Assembly (NCBI RefSeq): GCF_003544815.1
Contig: NZ_CP032100.1
Location: 2,170,001-2,234,000, forward strand
DNA from: Arcobacter suis CECT 7833
Lineage (GTDB): Bacteria; Campylobacterota; Campylobacteria; Campylobacterales; Arcobacteraceae
DNA length: 64,000 nucleotides
Direction: 5' to 3'
Both the position numbers and the translations under genes were made by a program. Under the pieces are notes generated by a model that saw nothing but the letters and a program-made list of their open reading frames with translations, made no database searches and was not told the origin of the DNA. This document shows positions 45,769 through 54,957 of this stretch, piece after piece. The first letter of the stretch is position 1; every line of letters begins with the position of its first letter.

Positions 45769-46212
45769 TTATTTATAAACACCAGCACCAATTAGCTGAT
45801 TTTCACCAATTCCAATTACATAAGAAGTTTTTGGAGTTTGTTCTCCTCTTGTTGGGTGATCCCAAACATAATCAACCCATCCAGAACCATCAGCTTTTAC
45901 TTTATCAATAAAATCTTTGAATAATTGTGTTCCAGCTTTGTCTTTATATCTGTACATGTTTTTACCTTTTAAAGGTTTTTTTGGATGTGCAGTGATTATT
46001 CCATCAAAATCATTTGCCCAAATATATAAATCATCTTTTACAAATTGACTTTCAGGTTTATTGAACTCTTCAACACAAGCAGCAACCCCAACTTTTTTAC
46101 AAAATTCAACACCTCTGTCAACTAATGCTTTTGCATCAGCTTGAGTACTCTCAGCATTTGCAAAAGTAACGCTTAATAATAAAGCAGCTGTAAACTTAAC
46201 TAATTTACTCAT
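45769..46212 (-). CDS. Secreted single-Cache-domain protein
   Basis: The 147-residue product has a signal peptide (residues 1-20, cleavage likely after ANA) and one sCache_2 domain. It contains 'LYIWANDFDGIITAHPKKPL' and 'WVDYVWDHPTRGEQTPKTSY', and ends 'GENQLIGAGVYK', with no membrane helix and no signalling domain. The same strands occur twice in the receptor at 31658. It is placed directly before a receptor that lacks a Cache domain, so it may be a soluble periplasmic binding protein for that receptor, in the manner of periplasmic-binding-protein-assisted chemotaxis. Inference. Confidence 0.85.
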   Translation of the reverse strand: MSKLVKFTAALLLSVTFANAESTQADAKALVDRGVEFCKKVGVAACVEEFNKPESQFVKDDLYIWANDFDGIITAHPKKPLKGKNMYRYKDKAGTQLFKDFIDKVKADGSGWVDYVWDHPTRGEQTPKTSYVIGIGENQLIGAGVYK

Positions 46213-46293
46213 TATTTTCTCTCCTTAGTATGTTTTGAAGTTCCATATTTACATAAAAAAAATTAATTTAATCTTAATATTCACAAATTATTA

Positions 46294-46299
46294 ATTATA
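46294..46299 (-). promoter_or_regulatory. -10 element for the Cache-receptor pair
   Basis: TATAAT on the minus strand (46299 to 46294), 82 bases upstream of the Cache-protein ATG. A strong AAGGAGA ribosome site precedes that ATG. The -35 is not recognisable. Confidence 0.4.
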
Positions 46300-46371
46300 A
46301 ACTTAATTTTTTATTAAAATGCTATTCTATTGCTATTATAGAGGTTTTTTTGAGGTTTTAAAGAAGTATTT

Positions 46372-46407
46372 TTTTCTATAATAAAAGTTATTTTTTATTA
46401 TAGAAAA
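46372..46407. repeat. Perfect 15-bp inverted repeat at the edge of the decayed polysaccharide locus
   Basis: TTTTCTATAATAAAA (46372-46386) and its exact complement (46393-46407) flank a 6-base loop, GTTATT. It lies 9 bases past the stop of the capD remnant (46416) and upstream of the Cache gene promoter. It could be the ancestral terminator of the locus or mark a rearrangement boundary. It is A/T rich, so a chance origin cannot be excluded, but a 15-bp perfect stem is unlikely. Confidence 0.6.
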
Positions 46408-46415
46408 TCTTAGAA

Positions 46416-46667
46416 TCAATTTATCATGTGATTAAATTCAGGTACAATTTCTTTTAATTTATTTAATTTATCTTCAACTATTAGTAATTCAGATATATCT
46501 TGATTTAATTTTTCAATATCATATTCAGTTTTGCCAGCTACAGTTATAGATTCATAATCTGTTTTTTTATCACTATCATTTATAAGAAGTTCTTCATAAA
46601 GTTTTTCTCCACATCTTAACCCACAAAATTCAATTTTTATATCACTTCAACCACTTAAATCTATCAT
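46416..46667 (-). pseudogene. C-terminal remnant of a CapD/PglF-type nucleotide-sugar dehydratase
   Basis: The frame from 46667 reads MIDLSG, then an in-frame TGA at 46647-46649, then SDIKIEFCGLRCGEKLYEELLI and on to 'EFNHMIN' and a stop at 46416-46418. 'GLRxGEKLYEELL' is the diagnostic end of the FlaA1/CapD/WbpM/PglF family of UDP-GlcNAc 4,6-dehydratases. The normally fixed Pro (GLRPGEK) is now Cys. Only the last 83 codons survive, and the 5' end is joined to the manC remnant, so about 500 residues were deleted. Confidence 0.85.
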
Positions 46668-47519
46668 TTTTTGAATCTATTGAAATATGATTATCATTTT
46701 TTGTATTACCATTTTTATCTTTTGGTAATTCTTCAAATAATGCATCAAAGCTTCCTACATCGTTTCAATCTATATTTGAAGGAATTACTTTTACAATATC
46801 TGATTTTTCCATTACAGCATAATCTATACTATCTTCTGGAATTGCCATCATATCTTCATGTTTAATTCTAATAATTTCATTTTTATTTGCATTATTAAAA
46901 GCATTTAAAGATTGATTATAAATTTCAGGAGAATATTTCTCTAATTCATCTAAAAAAACACCTGCTTTAAAACAAAACATTCCTGAATTCCAATAATAAT
47001 TTCCAGCTTTTAAATATGAAGTTGCCGTATCAAAGTCTGGTTTTTCATAAAAAGCTTTTACATCAAATTCATTCAAAGATTCAATATATCCAAATCCTGT
47101 CTCTGCAAAAGTAGGAGTTATACCAAAAGTAACCAATTTATTATCTTTTGCAAACTCTTTTGCTTTTTTCAAAACTTTTTCATATTCTTTTTCATCTTTT
47201 ATTAAATGATCACTTGGTGTTACTAAAACTATTTCATCATATCCTAATTACATATAAGATAAAGCGCAGGTGCTGTATTTCTTCCAATTGGTTCAAGAAG
47301 ATAGTTATTATTTATTTAATTCTTCCAACTGATCTAATACTAAAAAATATTGTTCAGAATTTGAAACTATAAATTGAGATTTACAAACTTTTGAATTTCT
47401 TTCAACAGTTAACTGAAATAACGATTTATTCAAAAAAAGTTTAACTAACTGTTTAGGCATAAGTGTTCTACTTACTGGCCATAATCTTATGCCACTTCCT
47501 CCACATAAAATTATATTTG

Positions 47520-47523
<4 letters not shown>
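46642..47523 (-). pseudogene. manC: manC pseudogene (mannose-1-phosphate guanylyltransferase)
   Basis: The start at 47523 reads MTNIILCGGSGIRLWPVSRT, the ManC nucleotide-binding start (normally GGSGTRLWP). There is a frameshift near 47308-47312 after 'LDQLEELNK', which resumes as 'NYLLEPIGRNTAPALYLICN'. A second, near 47245-47250, resumes as 'GYDEIVLVTPSDHLIKDEKE'. A TGA at 46765-46767 replaces the Trp of 'WNDVGSF'. The frame then goes on to 'HISIDSKND' and runs into the capD remnant at about 46667, so the C-terminal third and cupin domain are missing. It cannot make GDP-mannose. Confidence 0.88.
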
Positions 47524-48519
<996 letters not shown>

Positions 48520-48885
48520 TTATTTAGTATCTTCTTTTCTAATAGAATTTATAAATTGCATAAAAAATACTAAAAATATTGATAAAATAAATCCACTTAT
48601 AAATGAAATAACAACTATTAAAGTTTTTTTAGGTTTATTTATAGAATTATCATCAATAATAATATTTCCTATTTATTTTGACATAATTACATTTTCATAA
48701 AATTTTGCTTTTTCAGTATGTTTGTTTACTATAAAAGAAACTGCATTTTTTATGTTATTTTGGATTTCTTCTTTATTCTCATTTTTTGAACTTATTGATA
48801 ATAGGCTTGTTGTTGATTTTACAGTAGAAGATTCAACATTATATTCAATATTAAGAATTTTAGCTAAATCAGCAAGATTATCCAA
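48520..48885 (-). pseudogene. 5'-truncated wzz-like chain-length determinant remnant
   Basis: The frame 48885-48520 reads 'NLADLAKILNIEYNVESSTV' then 'VNKHTEKAKFYENVIMSK', a TAA at 48673-48675, 'IGNIIIDDNSINKPKK' and a hydrophobic segment 'TLIVVISFISGFILSIFLVF' before the end RKEDTK. A C-terminal Pro/Lys-then-membrane-helix pattern is typical of Wzz polysaccharide co-polymerases. The N-terminal membrane helix is missing and no start with a ribosome site is seen. It ends directly before the galE start, so it was the upstream gene of the old operon. Confidence 0.75.
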
Positions 48886-48965
48886 TTAAAATCATTCTAT
48901 TTTATGTCTAAGAGTCATTTATTATAACTAAATCCGGCTAATTAATTTATTAAATAAATTTTTAA

Positions 48966-49364
48966 CTATTTAATTAATAACATAAAAACCAGATAGGCAC
49001 CCAAAAGGCTTATTGGAGCAAAAACATAGTTGAAAAGGCTTATTTCAGATAGCCAATATCCAAAAAAATTCAATACTAAAACAAAAATTAAAACTTTTAA
49101 TATATTATTTACATGTGGTTCAATTATTTTTATACTTACGAATTCAATTTTTACTAAAACTGTTAATAAAAATATACCATTCATAAAAAAAGAAACTAAC
49201 GATGTATAAAAACTATATCCAATGTACAAATTATAAATCTGTAATAAAAATATACTTAAAACCGCTAATAATGAACCATATTTAGATATAACATCCATAT
49301 CTAAATATTTTTTCAAACAACATTTCGAAGGAGGCAACAATAAATTATGTTTTTTCTTTTTCAT
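48966..49364 (-). CDS. Small integral membrane protein coupled to motB
   Basis: The 132-residue product has about four membrane helices (near residues 32-46, 50-70, 85-105 and 112-131) and a basic N-terminus with paired Cys (SKCCLKKYL). I do not recognise it. Its ATG overlaps the motB stop (ATGA, 49361-49364), so translation is coupled to motB, and a role with the stator or motor is possible. The 80-base gap to the wzz remnant holds nothing recognisable. Confidence 0.65.
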   Translation of the reverse strand: MKKKKHNLLLPPSKCCLKKYLDMDVISKYGSLLAVLSIFLLQIYNLYIGYSFYTSLVSFFMNGIFLLTVLVKIEFVSIKIIEPHVNNILKVLIFVLVLNFFGYWLSEISLFNYVFAPISLLGAYLVFMLLIK

Positions 49365-50134
49365 TTCAACTCTTCAAAAATTGATTGAATTCCCGGTTCA
49401 CTTTCACTGTTTTTTGTAGTTTTTACTTCAAATTCAACTTTTCTATTACTATTTGATTTATCATCAATTTGTTTTTGATAAGGATTTATTTTATTAGAAC
49501 CATGTCCACTTGAATATAATCTCTCTTTTGGCACTTTATATCTTATCAATTCTCTTAATACATTATTAGCTCTTGCTGTTGAAAGATCAAGGGCATCTAT
49601 ATATTTTGAATTTTTCACAATTTCTTGTTCTTCTGCAAAACCTTTTACATTAACTTCTGTATCAACAGGCATCATAGATATAATCTTAGCTATTCTGCTT
49701 AAAAATAAAGAACCATAATCTCCCGTAATTTCAGCTCTTCCTGACTCAAATAATAAATTCGCAGGTAGAGTCATTAACACGCCATCACTAATCTCTGATA
49801 AATTACCATCTTTTGTATTTCTATTTTCTATTTCGCTTAATTCTTCCATTGCTTTATCAAAATTAGAATCTTTTCCTGGCTCAGTTTTTTCATTTTCTTG
49901 ATCTGTTGTAGCGGTTTGTTCATCTTCTTGAGGTTCAGCAAGAGTTTGAGAAAGAGTATTAAAACTATAAATTTTTACAAATTCTTCTTTTAAAGCTTTT
50001 TGTTTTTCTATATTAACAGAAGCTAATGCATACAAAGCAATAAATAAAGCAAGTAATAAACTAAGAAAGTCTGCAAAGGGAACAGCCCATTTTTCACCAG
50101 CTGGACATTCGCATTTAGAAGGTTTTTTAGCCAT
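49361..50134 (-). CDS. motB: Flagellar stator protein MotB
   Basis: MotB anchors the stator to peptidoglycan. The 257-residue protein has one membrane helix (WAVPFADFLSLLLALFIALY, residues 16-35) containing the proton-carrying Asp22, a plug and linker region rich in Glu/Thr/Lys, and a C-terminal OmpA-like domain ('VNVKGFAEEQEIVKNSKYID', 'LSTARANNVLRELI'). It is 3 bases downstream of motA. There is an unusual Cys pair (KCECP) before the helix. Confidence 0.93.
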   Translation of the reverse strand: MAKKPSKCECPAGEKWAVPFADFLSLLLALFIALYALASVNIEKQKALKEEFVKIYSFNTLSQTLAEPQEDEQTATTDQENEKTEPGKDSNFDKAMEELSEIENRNTKDGNLSEISDGVLMTLPANLLFESGRAEITGDYGSLFLSRIAKIISMMPVDTEVNVKGFAEEQEIVKNSKYIDALDLSTARANNVLRELIRYKVPKERLYSSGHGSNKINPYQKQIDDKSNSNRKVEFEVKTTKNSESEPGIQSIFEELK

Positions 50135-50137
50135 TTG

Positions 50138-50896
50138 TTAAATCTTTGTAGGCATTGCAGTTATCATATTAGTTAGCTGTATTTTTAGTTCACCAGGAGT
50201 ATCTCCTCTTGATATACCTTTTACACCTTCTAAAATAAGTTGTTTTTCTTTTATTAAAAGATGAGCTTTTGCTTTCATTTTATTTCCCCAAGGTCCTAAA
50301 AACATATAAGCTCCAGCAATACCTGTTACAGTTGCAGTAAATGCCCCCGCAATACCAGCTGCCATTTCAGCAGGATTATCAAGTTTTTGTAAAGCCAAAA
50401 TTAGACCCAAAACAGCTCCAATTAATCCCATAACGGGGCAAGTTTCACCAGCTAGTAACCAATAGTGAGAAGCACCATGATAATAATGTTCAGTCTCTTC
50501 TATTATAGGTTCTAAAAATTTTTCTATTTGTTCTTCTTTTGAACCATCAACAACCATACCTAATGCTTCTTTAAAAAATGGATCTTCAATTGACTGAACT
50601 TCTTTTTCAAGTGCTAAAACACCATTCTTTTTTACCATAATTGCATAATCTATTATTTGATCAATTCTTTCTTCGTAATTTACTGGTGATTTTTTAAATA
50701 CCATTTTCAATTCTTTAAAAGCAGCAGAAAGAGCATGTGCTTCAGTACCAGTAGCAGCTGAAAACATTGCAGTTGGGATAACAATAATTAACGATGTGAT
50801 ATGAATAACATGGGCAGGATTACCACCCTCCATTAAATCTCCCGTGGCAATTGATATTAATCCACCAATCATACCAATAATTACTGTTAAATCCAT
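50138..50896 (-). CDS. motA: Flagellar stator protein MotA
   Basis: The 252-residue protein has four membrane helices. The pore-lining region 'TCPVMGLIGAVLGLILALQK' carries the conserved Pro, and 'FLGPWGNKMKAKAHLLIKEK' is the last helix with its conserved Pro-containing end. The cytoplasmic loop (about 70-150) contacts FliG. It is the first gene of motA-motB and has an extended -10 at 50917-50925. Confidence 0.94.
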   Translation of the reverse strand: MDLTVIIGMIGGLISIATGDLMEGGNPAHVIHITSLIIVIPTAMFSAATGTEAHALSAAFKELKMVFKKSPVNYEERIDQIIDYAIMVKKNGVLALEKEVQSIEDPFFKEALGMVVDGSKEEQIEKFLEPIIEETEHYYHGASHYWLLAGETCPVMGLIGAVLGLILALQKLDNPAEMAAGIAGAFTATVTGIAGAYMFLGPWGNKMKAKAHLLIKEKQLILEGVKGISRGDTPGELKIQLTNMITAMPTKI

Positions 50897-50916
50897 TTTT
50901 TATCCTATTTTTAAAT

Positions 50917-50925
50917 ATTGTATCA
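50917..50925 (-). promoter_or_regulatory. Extended -10 promoter of motA-motB
   Basis: TGATACAAT on the minus strand (50925 to 50917) is an extended -10, about 21 bases upstream of the motA ATG. A TGGCAC lies further upstream at 50961-50966, but no GC pair occurs at the -12 position, so a sigma-54 promoter is not supported. The remaining gap to amtB (50926-51117) shows nothing else I can support. Confidence 0.5.
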
Positions 50926-51117
50926 TTATTTCTTCTTAGATTCTTTTTTAACTCTAAAGTGTGCCATTGTAATGAAACTTAGCTTGCTAATCCTTTAATT
51001 AAGCTTAGTTTATTATAAATATACTTTAAAAATAATCTTATATCTCTTTTTTATGGTTAAAATATTTAATTTTTGGCTGTAAAACAAAAATTAGATTAAA
51101 CTGTCTATTTATTAACC

Positions 51118-51132
51118 AAGGGTAATCCCCTT
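51118..51132. promoter_or_regulatory. Inverted repeat at the -35 region of amtB (candidate operator)
   Basis: AAGGG (51118-51122) and CCCTT (51128-51132) with a 5-base spacer form an inverted repeat where a -35 hexamer would be. It is one of very few GC-rich spots in an A/T-rich gap, so it stands out. It may bind a nitrogen-status or other regulator. Confidence 0.45.
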
Positions 51133-51149
51133 TTTATGAAATTTAGTAT

Positions 51150-51155
51150 TATAAT
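51150..51155 (+). promoter_or_regulatory. -10 element of the amtB-glnK operon
   Basis: TATAAT at 51150-51155, 33 bases before the amtB ATG, with an AAAGGAGA ribosome site at about 51177. There is no -35; the spot is taken by the inverted repeat at 51118-51132. No GG-N10-GC element was found. Confidence 0.55.
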
Positions 51156-51188
51156 TCTGTTGTATAAAGAATAATCAAAGGAGATCAA

Positions 51189-52502
51189 ATGAAAAAGTGG
51201 CTTTTAAGTTCACTACTTAGTACTCTTGCATTTGCAGAGGAAACTGCACCTGTTCTTAACTCAGGTGACACAGCTTGGATGATGATATCAACAGCGTTAG
51301 TAATGTTGATGACACCTATTGGACTAGCATTATTTTATGCTGGTATGACGAGATCTAAAAATGTTTTAAATACTTATTCAATGGTATTTGGTGCATTTGC
51401 AATTGCATTTATTGCATGGATTGTAGCAGGTTTCTCTATTGCATTTGGAACAATGGAAGGTTCAATCAACCAATTTATGGGTGGGTTTGCCCATGTAATG
51501 CTTGAAGGTATTAGCTGGAAAGACTTTGCAAGTGTTGAATTAGGACAACTTTATCCTAAATTTGTATTCATAGTTTTCCAAGGTACTTTTGCTGCAATTA
51601 CTGTAGCTATCGTATCTGGTGCAATTATTGAAAGAATGAAATTTTCTACATGGATGATTTTTGCAGCTGTTTGGACAATTGTAGTTTACGCACCAATTGC
51701 ACATATGGTTTGGGGTGGAGGATACCTTTTCAACGAAGGTGCACTTGATTTCGCTGGTGGTACAGTTGTACATATGAATGGTGGTTTAGCTGGTCTTGTT
51801 CTTGCAATTTTACTTGGTAAAAGAGCTGGTTATTCAAAAGTAGCGATGAAACCTGTTAGTATTATTCTAACAGCGGTTGGTGCTGGTCTTTTATGGTTTG
51901 GATGGTATGGATTTAATGCAGGTTCTGCATTTGGAGCAAATGCGATTGCAGGTGTTGCATTCCTAACTACAACTATAGCAGCTTCTATTGCAACACTTAC
52001 TTGGTTAGCAATTGAATCTTTAGTATTCAAAAAACCTACACTTTTAGGTGCTGCATCTGGTGCTATTGCTGGTCTTGTGGCTATTACTCCTGCTGCTGGT
52101 TTTGTAAGCGTTGGTGGAGCTCTAATTATTGGTATAGTTGGTGCACTTATTGCATTCTTTGGAGTTGCAGCATTTAAGAAAAAACTTGGTTACGATGATA
52201 GTTTAGATGCATTTGGAATTCACTTCCTTGCAGGTTTATGGGGTGCTATTGCAACAGGTATTTTTGCTCTAAATGATAAAGATCTTTTATGGTCAGGACC
52301 ACTAAAAGATGCAGATGATAGATTAGGACAAATTTTTGTTCAATTTGAATCAGCTTTAATTGTTGGTATTTATACATTAATTGGAACTGTTGTTGTTTAT
52401 TATATTGCTTCTGCATTAACTGGTGGAGCAAGGGTAAATGAAGAAAAAGAAAGCCAAGGTTTAGATGAATCAGTACACGGTGAACGTGGATTTAACCTAT
52501 AA
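51189..52502 (+). CDS. amtB: Ammonium transporter AmtB
   Basis: The 437-residue protein has a cleavable signal peptide (MKKWLLSSLLSTLAFA) and 11 membrane helices. The ammonium-channel twin His residues are in 'YAPIAHMVWGGGYLFNEGAL' and 'DAFGIHFLAGLWGAIATGIF'. 'DFAGGTVVHMNGGLAGLVLA' is the family signature. It takes up ammonium when nitrogen is scarce. The partner glnK follows 18 bases later, the classic pairing. Confidence 0.97.
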   Translation: MKKWLLSSLLSTLAFAEETAPVLNSGDTAWMMISTALVMLMTPIGLALFYAGMTRSKNVLNTYSMVFGAFAIAFIAWIVAGFSIAFGTMEGSINQFMGGFAHVMLEGISWKDFASVELGQLYPKFVFIVFQGTFAAITVAIVSGAIIERMKFSTWMIFAAVWTIVVYAPIAHMVWGGGYLFNEGALDFAGGTVVHMNGGLAGLVLAILLGKRAGYSKVAMKPVSIILTAVGAGLLWFGWYGFNAGSAFGANAIAGVAFLTTTIAASIATLTWLAIESLVFKKPTLLGAASGAIAGLVAITPAAGFVSVGGALIIGIVGALIAFFGVAAFKKKLGYDDSLDAFGIHFLAGLWGAIATGIFALNDKDLLWSGPLKDADDRLGQIFVQFESALIVGIYTLIGTVVVYYIASALTGGARVNEEKESQGLDESVHGERGFNL

Positions 52503-52511
52503 TATAGTTAA

Positions 52512-52859
<348 letters not shown>

Positions 52860-52869
52860 TTTTTTATAA

Positions 52870-52907
52870 GAAAAGAAGAAGTTTTTCTTCTTTTCTATTT
52901 TTTTATC
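52870..52907 (+). terminator. Rho-independent terminator after glnK
   Basis: GAAAAGAAGAA (52870-52880) and its complement TTCTTCTTTTC (52885-52895) make an 11-bp stem with a 4-base loop, followed by TATTTTTTT. It lies 10 bases past the glnK stop. The gap from here to the tetR promoter (52908-53048) is very A/T-rich with no other feature I can support. Confidence 0.85.
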
Positions 52908-53048
52908 ATAATATTTAAATCTTCAAATTTTCACATCTAATAAAAATCTAAAATTCTCAATATATATAATTTTATATATAAATATATAGAAAATAATAAA
53001 CTCTTTTTTTAATCTATTTTAACTTTAAAAAATTTTATCATTTTATTC

Positions 53049-53077
53049 TTGACTTTTTTTTATAAAAGTTATAAGAT
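53049..53077 (+). promoter_or_regulatory. Sigma-70 promoter of the TetR-efflux operon
   Basis: TTGACT (53049-53054), then 17 bases, then TAAGAT (53072-53077). The start of transcription would fall at about 53084, inside the palindrome at 53084-53104, so repressor binding would block it. Confidence 0.6.
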
Positions 53078-53083
53078 TCTATA

Positions 53084-53104
53084 AATGACTGACGGTCATT
53101 CATT
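53084..53104. promoter_or_regulatory. 21-bp imperfect palindrome, candidate TetR operator
   Basis: AATGACTGAC-G-GTCATTCATT has 10-base arms around a central G with 9 of 10 pairs matching (mismatch at 53089/53099). It overlaps the likely transcription start and ends 18 bases before the tetR ATG. It is relatively GC-rich for this region. Autorepression of tetR-tolC-adaptor-RND is expected. Confidence 0.65.
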
Positions 53105-53122
53105 ATTAAAACAAGGTATTTA

Positions 53123-53737
53123 ATGGCAAAAATCATAGACAAAGATGAAAAACGATGTGATATAGCATTGGCTTCCATTGCCCTTTTTTGTGAAAAAGGA
53201 ATACAACAAACCAGTATTGATCAAATAGCAAAAAGTGCTGGTGTTGCAAAAGGAACTATTTATCTTTATTTTAAAAATAAAGAAGAGATTGTTTTTACTA
53301 TTTGGGACATTATCACTCAACAACATGAAGAATCTTTTAAAAAACGTACTACAGAAAATATGAGTACAAAAGAAAAAATCTTAGAATATTTTAATTTCAA
53401 CGAATTTCAAGAAAAGTTTGATAAGGAACAGATACTTATTCTTTTTCAACACTTTGTAAGTTCCATGCTTATTGATAAAACTCAACTTTATACAGCTTAT
53501 TTCGAAAGTTTTTTTCAAAAAGATTATGATTTTATTTCCTCTTGTTTAAAGGAAGGTATAAAAAAAGGTGAATTTTTTATTGACGATATTGATATACTAA
53601 CTAACAATATTATTATGCTTTTAAAGGGTTTATTAGTTAAAGCAAAAGCTTCTAATATGAATTTTGATGAAACACAAAATGTCCTTAGTAAACATATAAT
53701 TTATTTACTTGAACAATGCACAAAGGAAAAACAATGA
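53123..53737 (+). CDS. TetR-family transcriptional regulator of the efflux operon
   Basis: The 204-residue protein has an N-terminal TetR HTH ('TSIDQIAKSAGVAKGTIYLY', followed by 'FKNKEEIV') at about residues 30-55 and a helical ligand-binding C-terminal domain. It is the first gene of the tetR-tolC-adaptor-RND operon and is probably its repressor, with the palindrome at 53084-53104 as the operator. The inducing ligand is unknown. It overlaps the tolC start by 4 bases. Confidence 0.9.
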   Translation: MAKIIDKDEKRCDIALASIALFCEKGIQQTSIDQIAKSAGVAKGTIYLYFKNKEEIVFTIWDIITQQHEESFKKRTTENMSTKEKILEYFNFNEFQEKFDKEQILILFQHFVSSMLIDKTQLYTAYFESFFQKDYDFISSCLKEGIKKGEFFIDDIDILTNNIIMLLKGLLVKAKASNMNFDETQNVLSKHIIYLLEQCTKEKQ

Positions 53738-54957
53738 AAAAATTGATATTTATTTATCTTTTTCCACTTTTTGCAATTGCAGGAAATTTAGATGAACTTT
53801 TAAATTTAGCAGAACAAAATAAACAAGTGGAAGCATCAAGATACAGTTTAGAATCAACAAAAGAAAAAGAGTATGCAACAAAAAGTGGATATATGCCAAA
53901 CTTAAGTTTAGGAGCTAATCAAACTTTTAATCAAGAAAAAAATATGTCAACTCCTGAAAAAAGTACAACTGGTTCTGCAACACTAGCATTTACTATTTAT
54001 GATGGAGGGAAAAGAGAAGCTTCTTTTGAACAACAACAAGCTCTTGTAAAATCTGCAACTTTTAATTTAGCTTCTGTTCAAAATAATATTTCATTGGATG
54101 TAATTTATTATTATTACAACTATTTAAGTACTCTTGCTAGTAAAGAATCTACTTTAAAAAAAATGGAACAACTTGAAGCTGAACGTTATCGTTTGGAAAA
54201 ATTTTTATCAGTTGGCTCTATTACAGCAGATGAATTACAAAAAATAATCTCTTCAATTGAGCAAACAAAAGTTGATTTATTAACCTTGGATAATACACTA
54301 AACAATATTTCTAATACTTTAGAATATTTAACTGGTCAAGAAGTAAGTGTAGAAAAAGGTTCTACTATTGTTTATAAAAATTCAACAATAGAAGAAGGAA
54401 AACGTTTTGATATTTTAGCACTTGAAGAGAGTATTCAAAGTACTAAAGCAGAAGCAAAAATAGCAAAAGCACCAAATAAACCTACAATAATAATCCAAGA
54501 TACATATTCTCGTTATGATTTTGATTACCCATCTGCAATAGATAGTTTAGACCAGCAAAATAGTATTCAACTTATGATGGAATGGAAAATTTTTGATTTT
54601 GGTTCAACCTCTGCTAATGCACAAGCTGCTTATTTAAACTATTTATCTAAAAATAGTGAATTAGCCTATGAAAAACATAAAGCAAAAGCCAGTTTTAAAA
54701 ATGCTCAAAATAGTTATAAAACTTCACTTGCTAAAATTGATGCAGCTAGGGCAAAACTACAAGCCTCTGAAATGACTTATGAATTAATTAAAAAGAAATT
54801 CCAACAAGGAATTGTTGATAATGTTAATTATCTTGATGCATTAAGAGATAAATTTGACTCAAATTCGCAATTACAAACTGCCTTAAATGAAGTAGAATAC
54901 CAAAAAGCTGTATTACTTTATGAAATGGGCGAAAATATTAAAGGAGCTATTCAATGA
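53734..54957 (+). CDS. TolC-family outer-membrane efflux protein
   Basis: The ATG at 53734 is chosen because it overlaps the tetR stop (ATGA) and has AAGGAA 6-7 bases upstream. It gives a signal peptide (MKKLIFIYLFPLFAIAG). An ATG 18 bases earlier lacks this. The 407-residue protein has two outer-membrane-efflux repeats made of long helices and strands. It would form the outer-membrane duct of the tripartite pump. It also overlaps the next gene by ATGA at 54954-54957. Confidence 0.9.
   Translation: MKKLIFIYLFPLFAIAGNLDELLNLAEQNKQVEASRYSLESTKEKEYATKSGYMPNLSLGANQTFNQEKNMSTPEKSTTGSATLAFTIYDGGKREASFEQQQALVKSATFNLASVQNNISLDVIYYYYNYLSTLASKESTLKKMEQLEAERYRLEKFLSVGSITADELQKIISSIEQTKVDLLTLDNTLNNISNTLEYLTGQEVSVEKGSTIVYKNSTIEEGKRFDILALEESIQSTKAEAKIAKAPNKPTIIIQDTYSRYDFDYPSAIDSLDQQNSIQLMMEWKIFDFGSTSANAQAAYLNYLSKNSELAYEKHKAKASFKNAQNSYKTSLAKIDAARAKLQASEMTYELIKKKFQQGIVDNVNYLDALRDKFDSNSQLQTALNEVEYQKAVLLYEMGENIKGAIQ

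Noticed and set aside
46647-46767. In-frame TGA codons at a Trp position of ManC, read as possible recoding or genetic code 4
   Set aside because: TGA is used as a normal stop by intact genes nearby (for example the ATGA overlaps of tetR/tolC and motB), and the same remnants also have frameshifts and a TAA.
50961-50966. TGGCAC on the minus strand upstream of motA, resembling a sigma-54 -24 element
   Set aside because: There is no GC pair at the -12 position with the required spacing, and an extended -10 lies closer to the gene.
52908-53048. Long alternating A/T palindromes between glnK and tetR as regulatory sites
   Set aside because: They consist almost wholly of alternating T and A, expected by chance at this composition, and lie upstream of a complete promoter.
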